Shown here one piece after another: positions 54,549 through 64,000 of a stretch of 64,000 nucleotides of DNA. Each line of letters opens with the position of its first letter. Position 1 is the stretch's first letter. This DNA comes from Melioribacter roseus (GTDB taxonomy: Bacteria > Bacteroidota > Ignavibacteria > Ignavibacteriales > Melioribacteraceae). The stretch lies in assembly GCA_020724265.1 (NCBI GenBank), contig DYHH01000003.1, positions 180,682 to 244,681 of the forward strand. Reading direction: 5' to 3'. Below the pieces are notes generated by a model. It was given only the letters and a program-made list of their open reading frames with translations. It was not told the origin of the DNA and made no database searches. The translations under genes were made by a program, and so were the position numbers.

Positions 54549-57500
54549 ATGGCTATTGGGATCAAAAACTTTTTGATTCCTATTTTTGTTTTAGGAGTGA
54601 TTTCAATTTTTTCTATCTTTTCCGAAAGTAAAGGGAAAACAATTAACCTTTCTTCATGGGATGACAGATTAGAATTTCAAATCGCACCTTTTGATTCATC
54701 GGCAAATGATATAAGATCGAATCAAACTGATTCAATATCAGTTGGTGATTCTTCTTATTTGGTGAGTGATACTCTAAACTTATCACCTTCCGATTCACTT
54801 GCGTTAATTGATACAGTTAAATTAGATTCATTATCAATAGATTCTACCGCACGTCTACAACATTTTCAATATAGTCTTCAACCAAATTACATTTATAGTT
54901 TAACTAAGGAGAGAAGGACTAGATTTTTTGTTTATCCTACTACAATTATTGAAGAAAGAACAGTAGAACTTGATTCAACAGGTCAATATGTACTTATCAT
55001 GGAAAAAACATCCGAAGGGAAAAAGCGGTTATTTCTAAAAATCCCGTTGTCAGAATACATTGAAATTAAACTTAGGGAAAATGAAGCAAATGACTGGGCA
55101 AAACTTGGCTATGCATATACATTTGATGATGGAAAACGTGGTTTGGGAGATTTTTTCTCCGATATAACAAATATTGAAATTCCGCTTCCCAGTACTTCAT
55201 TTTTAAGCATTTTCGGACCTCCCAAAATTAGTTTAAGGATTAGCGGAGCTGTTGATATAAGGGGAGCTTGGCGTAACGAAACTATTGAAGGAGTAACTGC
55301 ATCGGCATTAGGTAATACTAGAAATGAACCTGATTTTAAACAGCAGGTTCAAATCAATGTTGCCGGTACTATAGGTGATAAATTAACTATATCTGCAGAT
55401 TGGAATACCGAACGAACCTTTGAATACGAAAATCAGTTAAAAATAAAATACACCGGGTACGAAGATGAAATAATTCAAAGCATAGAAGCCGGTAATGTTT
55501 CTCTTCAAACTTCATCGTTAGTTGGTGGTAGTGAAGCCCTTTTTGGCATTAAAGCATTGTTTCAATTTGGACCTTTTAGTTTAACTGCTTTAGCTTCGCA
55601 AAAAAAAGGTGAAGTTCAGGAAGTAACCGTTACCGGTGGTTCGGAGAAACAGGAATTTGAAAGAAGAGTATATGATTATTCAACAAACCACTATTTCTTA
55701 GATACTGTTTACGCTGATACTTCTCCCGAATTAAACATCTTTAATAAGTACTATGGAGAAAATACACCAATTGTACTAAACGAGTATAAAGTTAAAGATA
55801 TTGAAGTTTGGAAAACTACTAAAGCAATCGTTGACAAAAGTAAAGAAAGAAGAGCAAATGCATATATCGATTTAGCACCTCGTAGTGCAGAAGATATTTA
55901 TTCAAACGATTTAAGAAGTACATCAATTGATGAACGTGCCGGACGAAGTGTAATCGGAGGTAGATTTGTAAAACTTGAACAAGACATTGACTATATTCTG
56001 CATGATGAAACTGGCTATATAAGTTTTAGATCGAATGTACAAAGAGAGGATGCTATTGCAGTTGCATATAGAATCGAAAACGGACCCGGTGCTGCAGACG
56101 ACCTTTATTATGGAGAATTTCTTAGAGATATAAATGCTCAGGATACTTCTATAGTAATGGTGCTTAAACTTGTAAAACCTGCCAATCTTCAACCCGATGG
56201 TGACTTTGCAACTGCATGGAAACTTCAACTTAAGAATATTTATCCTATTGGTGGAAGAGATGTTAAACAAGAAGGTTTTGAATTCGAGATAAAATACCAG
56301 GAAGAAACAGGTGACCCGAAAAATGATTACCAGGGAACGCCTTATGTTCAGTTATTCGGACTAGATAAAACAAATCAAGATGGTACAAGTGACCAACCTG
56401 ATGGTGCTTTTGACTTTAAACCCGGTGTTACAATCAATGCTTCAACCGGAGAAATAATTTTCCCGGTACTGCAGCCATTTGGAGAACAATTTCCAACAGC
56501 TCTTCCTCAGGATAGAAAATTCGATGAAGTTTATACAAAGCAAGTAACTTTTGCACAGCAAGAAAAAACCAAAGATAAATTTATTCTTACCGGTGTTTAT
56601 TCAGCTGCTGTTTCATCAACTTTTAATATCGGCTTTAATGTTGTCGAAAATTCGGTGGAGGTTTTTCTCGGTGGTAGAAAACTGAACCGCGGTTCCGATT
56701 ATACAGTGGATTATAATATCGGTCAAATTACAATTCTCAATAGCGATGCGCTCGTTCCCGGTGCGGATTTACGAATTACTTTCGAACAAAATGATTTATT
56801 TCAGCTTGCTTCAAAAACATTATTAGGTTTACGAGGTATTTATCAATTTAATAAAGATTCTCATATTGGTTTTTCATTCCTTAATCTAAATCAGCAAACT
56901 CTTAGCGATAAAGTTCGTATCGGTGAAGAGCCGTTGAATAATACAATATATGGAGTGGATTTAAAGACAAAATTTGATCTTCCGTTTTTAACAGATGCTT
57001 TAGATAACGTTATCTCAACCAGTGAAATGTCAAGCATATCACTTAATGCCGAATTTGCATATATGAGTCCTGATCCTAATACTAAAAAGAGTACTGTTGC
57101 TAGTGATGAGAACAAAAGTATTGCATACATAGATGACTTTGAAGGATCTAAACGAATCATACCTGTCGGGATTAATTATGGGCAATGGCGGTATCTATCG
57201 CCGCCAAATAAAGTTCCCGGTCATTCGGAATCTTTATCAGCACTTGAATTAATGGATTATAAAGCATTTGCTTACTGGTTTAATCGACTGCCGGCTATTG
57301 ATAATGTAAACGATATTTGGCCGGAAAGAAAAGCATCAAGGGATAATCAGACAATTACTGTTTTAGATTTTGTTTTTGAACCAACAGAGCGCGGTCAATA
57401 CAATTCCGAAAACCCAACATTAGATATACCGGAATTAAATTGGGGCGGCATGATGAAACCGCTTTCATCAACTGCAAGTAATCTTATTGAAGAAAATATC

Positions 57501-60500
57501 GAATTCATAGAGTTTTGGATGCAGATTGGTTCCGCATCCGAAAATGCTGTTCTTAATATTGATCTCGGACAAATAAGCGAAGATGTTATTCCAAACGGTA
57601 TCCTGAATACAGAAGACCGCAACCAGAATGACCTAATTGATGAAGGAGAAGACACAGGTATTGATGGTTTGTTTGACCAAGATGAACCCGGATATGATCC
57701 GGTTACTAATCCGGATCCCAACCGTGATAATTTTAGTTTTACTCAAGGTTCAGGTGACTATCGGTTTATTAATGGTGTTGAAGGTAATGCTGCTCTAACT
57801 GATGTTGGTAGATTGCCTGATACGGAAGATTTAAATAGGAATTTAACTTTAGATAGAATTAACAGTTATTTTAGATATTCAATCCCAATTGATACGGTTA
57901 GAGAAAATAACCCGTTTATTAAGGGTGGTGGTGATAATAAAAGCTGGTATTTATTCAGAATTCCATTGAGGGATTTTACAGATGAAGTTGGCAATCCCTC
58001 TCTAACTTTAGTTGAGACCATACGTTTGTGGATAAGTGGTGTAAACGAAACTGTTCATTTACGTTTTGCTGAAATGAACTTAGTTGGCAACCAATGGAGA
58101 AAAGTTTTAAATCCTCCTAGAGTGACGGAAGATGATGAAGTATTAGAAGTTACAACCATTAACCTGGAAGATAACCCGGAATACTATTCTCCTCCCGGAG
58201 TTCAGAGAGAAAGAGATAGAACTAAACCTGATGAAGATGTATTGAAGAATGAGCAGTCTCTTAATCTTATTCTTAAAAATTTGGAAGACGGAGATAAGAG
58301 GGAAATTGTTAAATATTTATATAAACCATTAGACCTGTTTAATTACAGAGAATTAAAAATGTTCTTGCATGGTGATCTTTATACCGGCAGAGGATCAGTA
58401 TCTTATTACGAGGATGAAAATACTTATGGTGCAGAAATTTACTTTAAATTCGGTACCGATACATTAAACTATTATGAATATAGACAGCCGGTTAGAAGCG
58501 GTTGGAATGAAGTTAGAATGCTATTCTCTGAACTTACTGCAATAAAAGAACAGCGCGATAATGAAAGAGAAGTATTTAGGTATTATCTTGAAAATCAAGA
58601 TGGTGCCTCTTATGCTGTAAGGGGCAGCCCCACTCTTACTCGTGTTACTTATTTTATTATCGGTATCCAAAATCCTGTTTATGCCCGTGATGGTTCAAGA
58701 CCTAATAATTTCGGGGAACCTGTATCCGGTAGTGTGTGGGTAAATGAATTGAGAGTCCTTGATGCCGAAGATACTCCGGGATGGGCATATACTGCAGCGA
58801 CTTCAGTAAAATTTGCTGACTTACTAACAGTTGACGTAAATACACAGCAAACTGATCCGTATTTTCACCGTTTAGCTGAAAGATTTGGCAGACGAATTGA
58901 TGAACGAAGCTGGGGAGTTAATGTAAATTTCGATATATTGAAATTAATCCCCGTTAATTTACAAGGCAGTAATCTAAGGCTTAATTATTCCAGACGCGAA
59001 TCGATTTCAAAACCATTATACTTACCAGGTACTGATGTAAATGTTGATCAAGCTGCCGAACAGTTAAGAAAAAAAATGATTAATGATGGGTTCAGCGATA
59101 AAGCTGCGGAAGCAGAAGCAGAGCGAATTAAATTCGAGAGCCAAACACTAAGTGTTACTGATACTTGGTCACTTAGCAATATCAAATTTATTATCCCTTC
59201 GGATGCTTGGTACATTAAGGAAACAATCAATAACCTTAGTTTTGGTTTTAACTATAATATTACTACAATGCGCAATCCAACCACACTCAAAAATGAAAAA
59301 TGGATTTGGAATGCCAACATGGGTTATAACCTCAACTTTAGTAAAGAGAATTACTTTAAACCATTGGATATACCGTTTATCGGTGATATACTGGAAATTT
59401 TTAGTGATTACAAAGATGTAAAGGTTTTCTATTCACCAACTAAATTTGATGCAGCTTTTACGGCTTCTCGTAATAGGTCGTTTAATCTAACAAGAACAGA
59501 TAGTGCCAAACCCAACATCCAAAGAGATTTTACTACAACTAGAAAGTTCGGATTTGGCTGGCAGTTGACCGAAGGAGGTATCTTAAATCTTAGTTTTAAT
59601 TATTCTGCTGATTTTCAATCTTCCTTAACAAATTTATTAACCGAAGAAATTGGTCTTGATAAAAACGATCAGCCTATACTCAGAGAAAGATCCGAAAGTG
59701 AAATTTGGGGTGATATTTTCAGTAGTGCATTTTTTGGACAAGATTATAATTTAAGACAGTCTTTCGATGTGCGCGCTGCGCCAAAACTTCCATCGATATT
59801 TGATCTTGACAAATATTTTAACATAACATTGAATTATTCTGCCTCTTATTCGTGGAATAACAATTTTACTCAACCTATTATCGGACGCTCAGCAAGCTGG
59901 GGAAATAGAATTGGTGCAGGCTTGAACCTTAGATGGAAAGCACTATGGGAGCCATTATTTAAAGAGACACCCTCTTCAACACAAACTAGACAACCAAGTG
60001 GTAGAACTCAAGATACTAGAGGCAGAGGACGAGGAGCTCGAACTGAAGACACTGGTGTAGGAGTAGAGCGAGATGTTGATAAAGATGTTAAAGGTGATAA
60101 TAAACCTGAAGAAGGAAATAATGAACAAGAAGATATTGATGATGATTCACCTTCAACAATTAGTAAAGCTTTCTCGTATATAAAAGCTACTCTAAAATAT
60201 TTGCTTCTGGATTATGATCAAATTCGTGTGAATTTTTCTCAAAATAATTCTATGGCAAATACCGGATTAGCAGGCGAAGGTTCAGGATTTAACAATTTCT
60301 GGGGATTTAGTCAGTCTTTTAATAATGGACCGAGTCGTGCATATATGTTAGGTCTCTCGTATGATGTTGGACCCCGTGCACCGAACGGGAATTTAAGTGA
60401 TAATTTTTCTCAAAAAAATAGTGTTGATTTTTCAACTTCAAGACCACTATGGGACGGAGCAACATTAGATCTTAAATGGAATGTGGGATGGGGCATAAAT

Positions 60501-61409
60501 AAAACAACCTCTATTGAAACTGATGATTTTGGAAATGTTACTATTACAAACCTAAATTCAAGCGGAACTATTGATAGATCATTTTTATCAATTCCAAATT
60601 TCTTATTCTTTAACTTCTTTGATAATAACATTGAGAAGGTTGCCGCTTTATATAACCCGGAACTTCCAAACAGAAGTGAAAATTTAAGTAAAGCTTTTTT
60701 AGAGGGATTTGAGACAGTACCCTGGCTCTCTAATATTCCTTTGTTAAAAGATTTTATGAAATATATACCAAGACCTAATTGGTCGATTACCTGGACTGGC
60801 TTAGAAAAACTTCCCCTCTTTAAAGAGTTTGCACAGCGGGTGCAATTCAAACATGCATATAATTCTAAATACTCAGAAGGTTGGAGAATTGATCCTGACG
60901 GAAACAAACAAATTCAAACACAGAAAATAAGTTACGGGTTTGCACCGCTTGCCGGTCTAAGTATTACCTTTGAAAAATTATTCGATGGAAACTTAACCGG
61001 TTCTGTTCAGTATAATACAACTTCCAATTATGATTTGGGGACAACAACAAGAAATATAACCGAAGGATTTAGTAAAGATATTTCATTTACGGCAAGTTTC
61101 TCGAAGTCAGGATTTGAAATACCGTTATTCGGTCTATCGTTAAAAAATGATTTGGAAGTTTCTCTTTCATATACTACAAGTGAAAATTCAACGATTATTT
61201 ATGAAATGGATAATTTTACCGAGGAAGGAACACCTCAAGACGGAACTACCCGAACCAGTATTGAACCAAGAATTAAATATGTCATGAGTTCGAGAGTTAC
61301 TGTTTCACTATTTTATAAACGAACTTCCATTGAGCCGAAAGGTGCTGCAAGAATTCCTCCTACTACTACTAACGAGGCAGGTCTTGAAGTTCATATTTCT
61401 ATTCAGTAA
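54549..61409 (+). CDS. sprA: SprA, type IX secretion outer-membrane translocon
   Basis: 2286-residue outer-membrane protein of the T9SS (SprA in Flavobacterium, Sov in Porphyromonas), the very large beta-barrel through which cargo passes. Seen: N-terminal signal (MAIGIKNFLIPIFVLGVISI), repeated SprA N-terminal segments (NRxxxxFEYENQLKIKYTGYEDEI, GIKALFQFGPFSLTALASQKKGE), and a strand-rich C-terminal half. A polar, low-complexity linker lies at about residues 1805-1875 (Gly/Arg then Asp/Glu). The last residues GLEVHISIQ end like a barrel strand. porX follows after 20 bp. Confidence 0.95.
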   Translation: MAIGIKNFLIPIFVLGVISIFSIFSESKGKTINLSSWDDRLEFQIAPFDSSANDIRSNQTDSISVGDSSYLVSDTLNLSPSDSLALIDTVKLDSLSIDSTARLQHFQYSLQPNYIYSLTKERRTRFFVYPTTIIEERTVELDSTGQYVLIMEKTSEGKKRLFLKIPLSEYIEIKLRENEANDWAKLGYAYTFDDGKRGLGDFFSDITNIEIPLPSTSFLSIFGPPKISLRISGAVDIRGAWRNETIEGVTASALGNTRNEPDFKQQVQINVAGTIGDKLTISADWNTERTFEYENQLKIKYTGYEDEIIQSIEAGNVSLQTSSLVGGSEALFGIKALFQFGPFSLTALASQKKGEVQEVTVTGGSEKQEFERRVYDYSTNHYFLDTVYADTSPELNIFNKYYGENTPIVLNEYKVKDIEVWKTTKAIVDKSKERRANAYIDLAPRSAEDIYSNDLRSTSIDERAGRSVIGGRFVKLEQDIDYILHDETGYISFRSNVQREDAIAVAYRIENGPGAADDLYYGEFLRDINAQDTSIVMVLKLVKPANLQPDGDFATAWKLQLKNIYPIGGRDVKQEGFEFEIKYQEETGDPKNDYQGTPYVQLFGLDKTNQDGTSDQPDGAFDFKPGVTINASTGEIIFPVLQPFGEQFPTALPQDRKFDEVYTKQVTFAQQEKTKDKFILTGVYSAAVSSTFNIGFNVVENSVEVFLGGRKLNRGSDYTVDYNIGQITILNSDALVPGADLRITFEQNDLFQLASKTLLGLRGIYQFNKDSHIGFSFLNLNQQTLSDKVRIGEEPLNNTIYGVDLKTKFDLPFLTDALDNVISTSEMSSISLNAEFAYMSPDPNTKKSTVASDENKSIAYIDDFEGSKRIIPVGINYGQWRYLSPPNKVPGHSESLSALELMDYKAFAYWFNRLPAIDNVNDIWPERKASRDNQTITVLDFVFEPTERGQYNSENPTLDIPELNWGGMMKPLSSTASNLIEENIEFIEFWMQIGSASENAVLNIDLGQISEDVIPNGILNTEDRNQNDLIDEGEDTGIDGLFDQDEPGYDPVTNPDPNRDNFSFTQGSGDYRFINGVEGNAALTDVGRLPDTEDLNRNLTLDRINSYFRYSIPIDTVRENNPFIKGGGDNKSWYLFRIPLRDFTDEVGNPSLTLVETIRLWISGVNETVHLRFAEMNLVGNQWRKVLNPPRVTEDDEVLEVTTINLEDNPEYYSPPGVQRERDRTKPDEDVLKNEQSLNLILKNLEDGDKREIVKYLYKPLDLFNYRELKMFLHGDLYTGRGSVSYYEDENTYGAEIYFKFGTDTLNYYEYRQPVRSGWNEVRMLFSELTAIKEQRDNEREVFRYYLENQDGASYAVRGSPTLTRVTYFIIGIQNPVYARDGSRPNNFGEPVSGSVWVNELRVLDAEDTPGWAYTAATSVKFADLLTVDVNTQQTDPYFHRLAERFGRRIDERSWGVNVNFDILKLIPVNLQGSNLRLNYSRRESISKPLYLPGTDVNVDQAAEQLRKKMINDGFSDKAAEAEAERIKFESQTLSVTDTWSLSNIKFIIPSDAWYIKETINNLSFGFNYNITTMRNPTTLKNEKWIWNANMGYNLNFSKENYFKPLDIPFIGDILEIFSDYKDVKVFYSPTKFDAAFTASRNRSFNLTRTDSAKPNIQRDFTTTRKFGFGWQLTEGGILNLSFNYSADFQSSLTNLLTEEIGLDKNDQPILRERSESEIWGDIFSSAFFGQDYNLRQSFDVRAAPKLPSIFDLDKYFNITLNYSASYSWNNNFTQPIIGRSASWGNRIGAGLNLRWKALWEPLFKETPSSTQTRQPSGRTQDTRGRGRGARTEDTGVGVERDVDKDVKGDNKPEEGNNEQEDIDDDSPSTISKAFSYIKATLKYLLLDYDQIRVNFSQNNSMANTGLAGEGSGFNNFWGFSQSFNNGPSRAYMLGLSYDVGPRAPNGNLSDNFSQKNSVDFSTSRPLWDGATLDLKWNVGWGINKTTSIETDDFGNVTITNLNSSGTIDRSFLSIPNFLFFNFFDNNIEKVAALYNPELPNRSENLSKAFLEGFETVPWLSNIPLLKDFMKYIPRPNWSITWTGLEKLPLFKEFAQRVQFKHAYNSKYSEGWRIDPDGNKQIQTQKISYGFAPLAGLSITFEKLFDGNLTGSVQYNTTSNYDLGTTTRNITEGFSKDISFTASFSKSGFEIPLFGLSLKNDLEVSLSYTTSENSTIIYEMDNFTEEGTPQDGTTRTSIEPRIKYVMSSRVTVSLFYKRTSIEPKGAARIPPTTTNEAGLEVHISIQ

Positions 61410-61429
61410 TAAATAGCATAAGGATTGAA

Positions 61430-62995
61430 ATGCCTTCAAAACGAATACTCTGGGTTGATGACGAAATCGAATTATTAAGATCGCATGTAATTTTTCTTAC
61501 AGAAAAAGGTTATCAAGTTGAGACTGTTACTAATGGTGAAGATGCTTTAGATAATGTAAGGAATAATAAATATGATTTAATATTTCTTGATGAAATGATG
61601 CCGGGAATGGGCGGTCTTGAAACTCTTGCTGAAATTAAAAGTATTGATGCACACATACCGGTAGTTATGGTTACCAAAAGTGAAGAAGAAAGTTTAATGC
61701 ATGATGCAATCGGTAGTAAGATTAGTGATTACCTCATAAAGCCTGTAGTTCCATCTCAAATTCTGCTTGTTTGTAAAAAGATTTTCGATCGCCAAAAGAT
61801 TTCGGGTGAATATGTTGCAAGAGATTACTTGAATGACTTTAATCAAATATCACGCAGATTAATTGATAACCCTAATTTTAATGATTGGATTGACATTTAC
61901 AAAAGATTGGTGAATTATGAATTGGAGCTTGATGCACACCCCGAAGTTGATCTTCGCCAGACTTTAACCGATCAAAGAAAAGAATGTAATCAAGAATTTA
62001 GTAAGTATATTGAAAAGTCTTATACAAAATGGGTAAATAATTCTAATGGTGATAGACCTACATTAACAACGGATATTGTTGAAAAGTATGTTATTGATCA
62101 AATACAAAATTCGGATGGTCCGATTTTTTTCTTTGTTTTAGATTGTCTTCGTTTGGATCAATGGAAAGTAATGGAGCGTCATCTAATTAATTTATATAAT
62201 CTTACAACCGATTATTACTATTCAATTCTTCCAACAGCAACTCCATACGCTCGTAATTCTTTATTCAGTGGTTTATTTCCCTCGGATATTGAGAAATATT
62301 ATCCCGATTTATGGAGTAAAGGAGATGATGACGAACGAAGTCAAAATAAATATGAAAAAGAACTTCTTCAATTGTTCTTGGATAGAAAACAGATAAAATT
62401 GAAGAATGATTTAAAGTACATGAAAATTATCGATCCTGACGTTGGCAGAGCATTTGAACAAAATATCGGGTCACATCACAATACACATTTCATGGCAATA
62501 GTAGTTAATTTTTTAGATATGATTGCTCACGGAAGATCCGATTCGGCAATTCTTAAAGAAATTGCTCCCGATGAGTCTGCATATCGTTCTTTAACAAATA
62601 GTTGGTTCAAGCATTCATCTTTGCTTTCAATATTTCAATCAATTTCAAAAATGAAAAATGCTAAAGTAATTATTACTACTGATCATGGAAGTATTAGAGC
62701 ATTACGCGGGGCAAAAGTTTTGGGTGATAGAGAAGCTTCAACCGGGTTAAGATTTAAATTTGGTAAAAATCTCAAAGTCGATGATAAACATGCGGTATTT
62801 ATTAAAAACCCTTTGGAATTCAAACTTCCTAAAAGAGGTTTGACCATCAGTTATATAATTGCTAAAGAAGATTATTATTTTGTTTACCCAACGGATTACC
62901 ACAAGTATTTGAGTTATTATAAGGATACTTTTCAGCATGGCGGAATTTCAATGGAAGAAATGATTTTACCGGTAATTACTATGGAAAATAAATAA
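61430..62995 (+). CDS. porX: PorX-type T9SS response regulator with PglZ domain
   Basis: 521 residues: a receiver domain (about 1-122; D10/D11 acid pair, phosphoacceptor D54 in LIFLDEMMPG, T/K in VMVTKSEEE and LIKPV) and a C-terminal alkaline-phosphatase-like PglZ domain (about 225-520) with DCLRLDQW, PTATPYARNSLFSG, TTDHGSIRA and FQHGGISMEEMILPV supplying metal ligands. In Porphyromonas PorX is phosphorylated by PorY and acts with SigP on T9SS genes; its PglZ domain is a zinc phosphodiesterase. No PorY or SigP gene is seen here. Confidence 0.94.
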   Translation: MPSKRILWVDDEIELLRSHVIFLTEKGYQVETVTNGEDALDNVRNNKYDLIFLDEMMPGMGGLETLAEIKSIDAHIPVVMVTKSEEESLMHDAIGSKISDYLIKPVVPSQILLVCKKIFDRQKISGEYVARDYLNDFNQISRRLIDNPNFNDWIDIYKRLVNYELELDAHPEVDLRQTLTDQRKECNQEFSKYIEKSYTKWVNNSNGDRPTLTTDIVEKYVIDQIQNSDGPIFFFVLDCLRLDQWKVMERHLINLYNLTTDYYYSILPTATPYARNSLFSGLFPSDIEKYYPDLWSKGDDDERSQNKYEKELLQLFLDRKQIKLKNDLKYMKIIDPDVGRAFEQNIGSHHNTHFMAIVVNFLDMIAHGRSDSAILKEIAPDESAYRSLTNSWFKHSSLLSIFQSISKMKNAKVIITTDHGSIRALRGAKVLGDREASTGLRFKFGKNLKVDDKHAVFIKNPLEFKLPKRGLTISYIIAKEDYYFVYPTDYHKYLSYYKDTFQHGGISMEEMILPVITMENK

Positions 62996-63421
62996 ATGAA
63001 ATTACCGTTTGTCAGTGAAGTTATATCGGAAACAGAAACCGAAAAAGTTGCTAAGGAGTTTGCGCATTTATTAAAACCCGGTGATGTTATTGGATTAACT
63101 GGAGAATTAGGTAGCGGAAAAACTTTTTTTGTTAAAGCGGCATGTAAAACCTTTGGAATTAGTAATGTATCCAGTCCTAGTTTTGCTATAGTTAATATTT
63201 ACAACGGAATTGAAAAAATAAATCATTTTGATTTTTACAGGATAAAAAAAGCTGAAGAATTATTTGATATAGGTTTTGATGAATACTTTGACGAGCATTC
63301 AATTACTTTTGTTGAGTGGTCTGAAATGTTTCACCAATTAATGCCGGCAAAGTATTACCAGGTAAATATTGTTTTTTGTAACAACGATAAGCGAAAAATT
63401 TCTATAAGTAAGAATGAATAA
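62996..63421 (+). CDS. tsaE: tRNA threonylcarbamoyladenosine biosynthesis ATPase TsaE
   Basis: P-loop ATPase of the t6A37 tRNA modification complex, with TsaB and TsaD. Seen: Walker A GELGSGKT (36-43), SSPSFAIVNIY, HFDFYRIKKAEEL and IGFDEYFDEHSITFVEW. The 141-residue length is normal. It starts directly after the porX stop and overlaps tsaB by 8 bp. Confidence 0.95.
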   Translation: MKLPFVSEVISETETEKVAKEFAHLLKPGDVIGLTGELGSGKTFFVKAACKTFGISNVSSPSFAIVNIYNGIEKINHFDFYRIKKAEELFDIGFDEYFDEHSITFVEWSEMFHQLMPAKYYQVNIVFCNNDKRKISISKNE

Positions 63422-64000
63422 GTTATTTCCAATATTAGCGATTGAAACAAGCGATCAATTGTGCAGCGTTGCGATTTTGATTGATGATAAATATTATTCA
63501 GAAACAAACATAAATGGAAAACATATCCATTCGGAAAAATTAATGCCAATGATTAATGAAATATTGCACTCTAACAATATTGATATTTCTCAGGTGAATT
63601 CAATTGCAGTTTCCGAAGGACCGGGTTCATTTACCGGTTTAAGAATTGGTATGGCTGCTGCAAAGGGAATCGCATCCGGTTCAGGTTTACCGATAATACC
63701 TGTCCCGACATTTATTGCATTAGCAAATAAAATTGCCGATTATTTATTAATTGGTCAAAGCTTTGTTATTGCTAAAAAAGCATCAAGAGATGAAGTTTAT
63801 TTTGCAAAGTATTTCAAAACGCAAAAGGGGATTGAAGAACTAAACTCTCTCAGCTTGTTGAACAAAGAAAATCTATCATCCTTTATAGAGAATGATGATC
63901 TTGTATTTTCAAATACATCCGATTCAGTTATGAAAGATATCGTAACTCCAACTGCAATTGATATTGGACGTTGGGCTTATTTATTTGGCAAAGATTTATT
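63414..64000 (+). CDS. tsaB: tRNA threonylcarbamoyladenosine protein TsaB, partial
   Basis: Runs off the right edge. Visible about 195 residues: LAIETSDQLCSVAIL (N-terminal ASKHA loop), HSEKLMPMINEIL and the signature SEGPGSFTGLRIGMAAAKGI (about 67-86). TsaB is the scaffold partner of TsaD. The ATG at 63414 overlaps the tsaE stop. The C-terminal end cannot be judged. Confidence 0.95.
   Translation, partial: MNKLFPILAIETSDQLCSVAILIDDKYYSETNINGKHIHSEKLMPMINEILHSNNIDISQVNSIAVSEGPGSFTGLRIGMAAAKGIASGSGLPIIPVPTFIALANKIADYLLIGQSFVIAKKASRDEVYFAKYFKTQKGIEELNSLSLLNKENLSSFIENDDLVFSNTSDSVMKDIVTPTAIDIGRWAYLFGKDL

Noticed and set aside
1-64000. tRNA, rRNA and CRISPR arrays
   Set aside because: I read the intergenic gaps over 100 bp and found no cloverleaf with CCA-type ends, no rRNA core sequence and no regularly spaced direct repeats. 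A covariance-model search would be needed to exclude small RNAs.

Overview
This 64-kb window is AT-rich, gene-dense bacterial chromosome. I could call about 60 protein genes and no rRNA or tRNA genes. The genes suggest a Gram-negative member of the Bacteroidota/Chlorobiota/Ignavibacteriota group. It carries an LptD-like LPS exporter, an outer-membrane barrel protein, and three type IX secretion (T9SS) genes: SprA, PorX and the DUF5103 plug. The T9SS set together with chemoheterotrophic genes fits Ignavibacteria best, but that placement is inference from gene content.

Layout. 1-1.2 kb: a partial trmB and a four-helix-bundle 'suffix' protein. 1.2-9.8 kb (minus strand): ABC permease, prsW, nadD, meaB, acyl-CoA dehydrogenase, acyl-CoA carboxylase beta and rsmI. 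A three-gene cassette (RHH-type antitoxin, PIN toxin, nuclease-fold protein) with its own palindromic operator interrupts this run. 9.9-17.2 kb (plus): the classical yceD-rpmF-plsX-fabH-fabD-fabG-acpP-fabF-rnc cluster for fatty-acid synthesis, with a DUF3109 gene inside it. 17.3-23.4 kb (plus): gcvP, a CoA-binding protein, a POTRA/D15 barrel protein, a decayed small gene beside an intact small gene, and rsmE. 23.5-31.3 kb (minus): nucleoside salvage (cdd-tdk-nupC-punA), then floA, a Gln-rich membrane-anchored protein, a UvrD-type helicase and a glycosyltransferase.

31.5-37.5 kb (plus): clpC, phhB, a SpoIIE/PP2C phosphatase, a PduS/RnfC-like iron-sulfur protein and a PduT-like tandem-BMC protein. 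37.6-38.8 kb (minus): a TraB/PrgY membrane protein. 39-47.5 kb (plus): the T9SS plug, a Gfo/Idh/MocA dehydrogenase, a lipoprotein, a ROK kinase, lptD, a NYN-domain protein and NDH-2. 47.7-54.4 kb: a nitrilase-family amidase (minus), then a SpmA-SpmB fusion, a 2-hydroxyacid dehydrogenase, alanine dehydrogenase, a CoA-transferase and a phosphoesterase. 54.5-64 kb: sprA, porX, tsaE and a partial tsaB.

The most notable points are an orphan pduS-pduT-like pair with no other microcompartment genes in view, directly behind a regulatory phosphatase gene; a perfect FNR/CRP-type palindrome upstream of the T9SS translocon gene sprA; the PIN toxin-antitoxin cassette with a third, nuclease-fold gene; and a small gene broken by a 5-bp tandem duplication. 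No CRISPR array, prophage or insertion sequence was seen.
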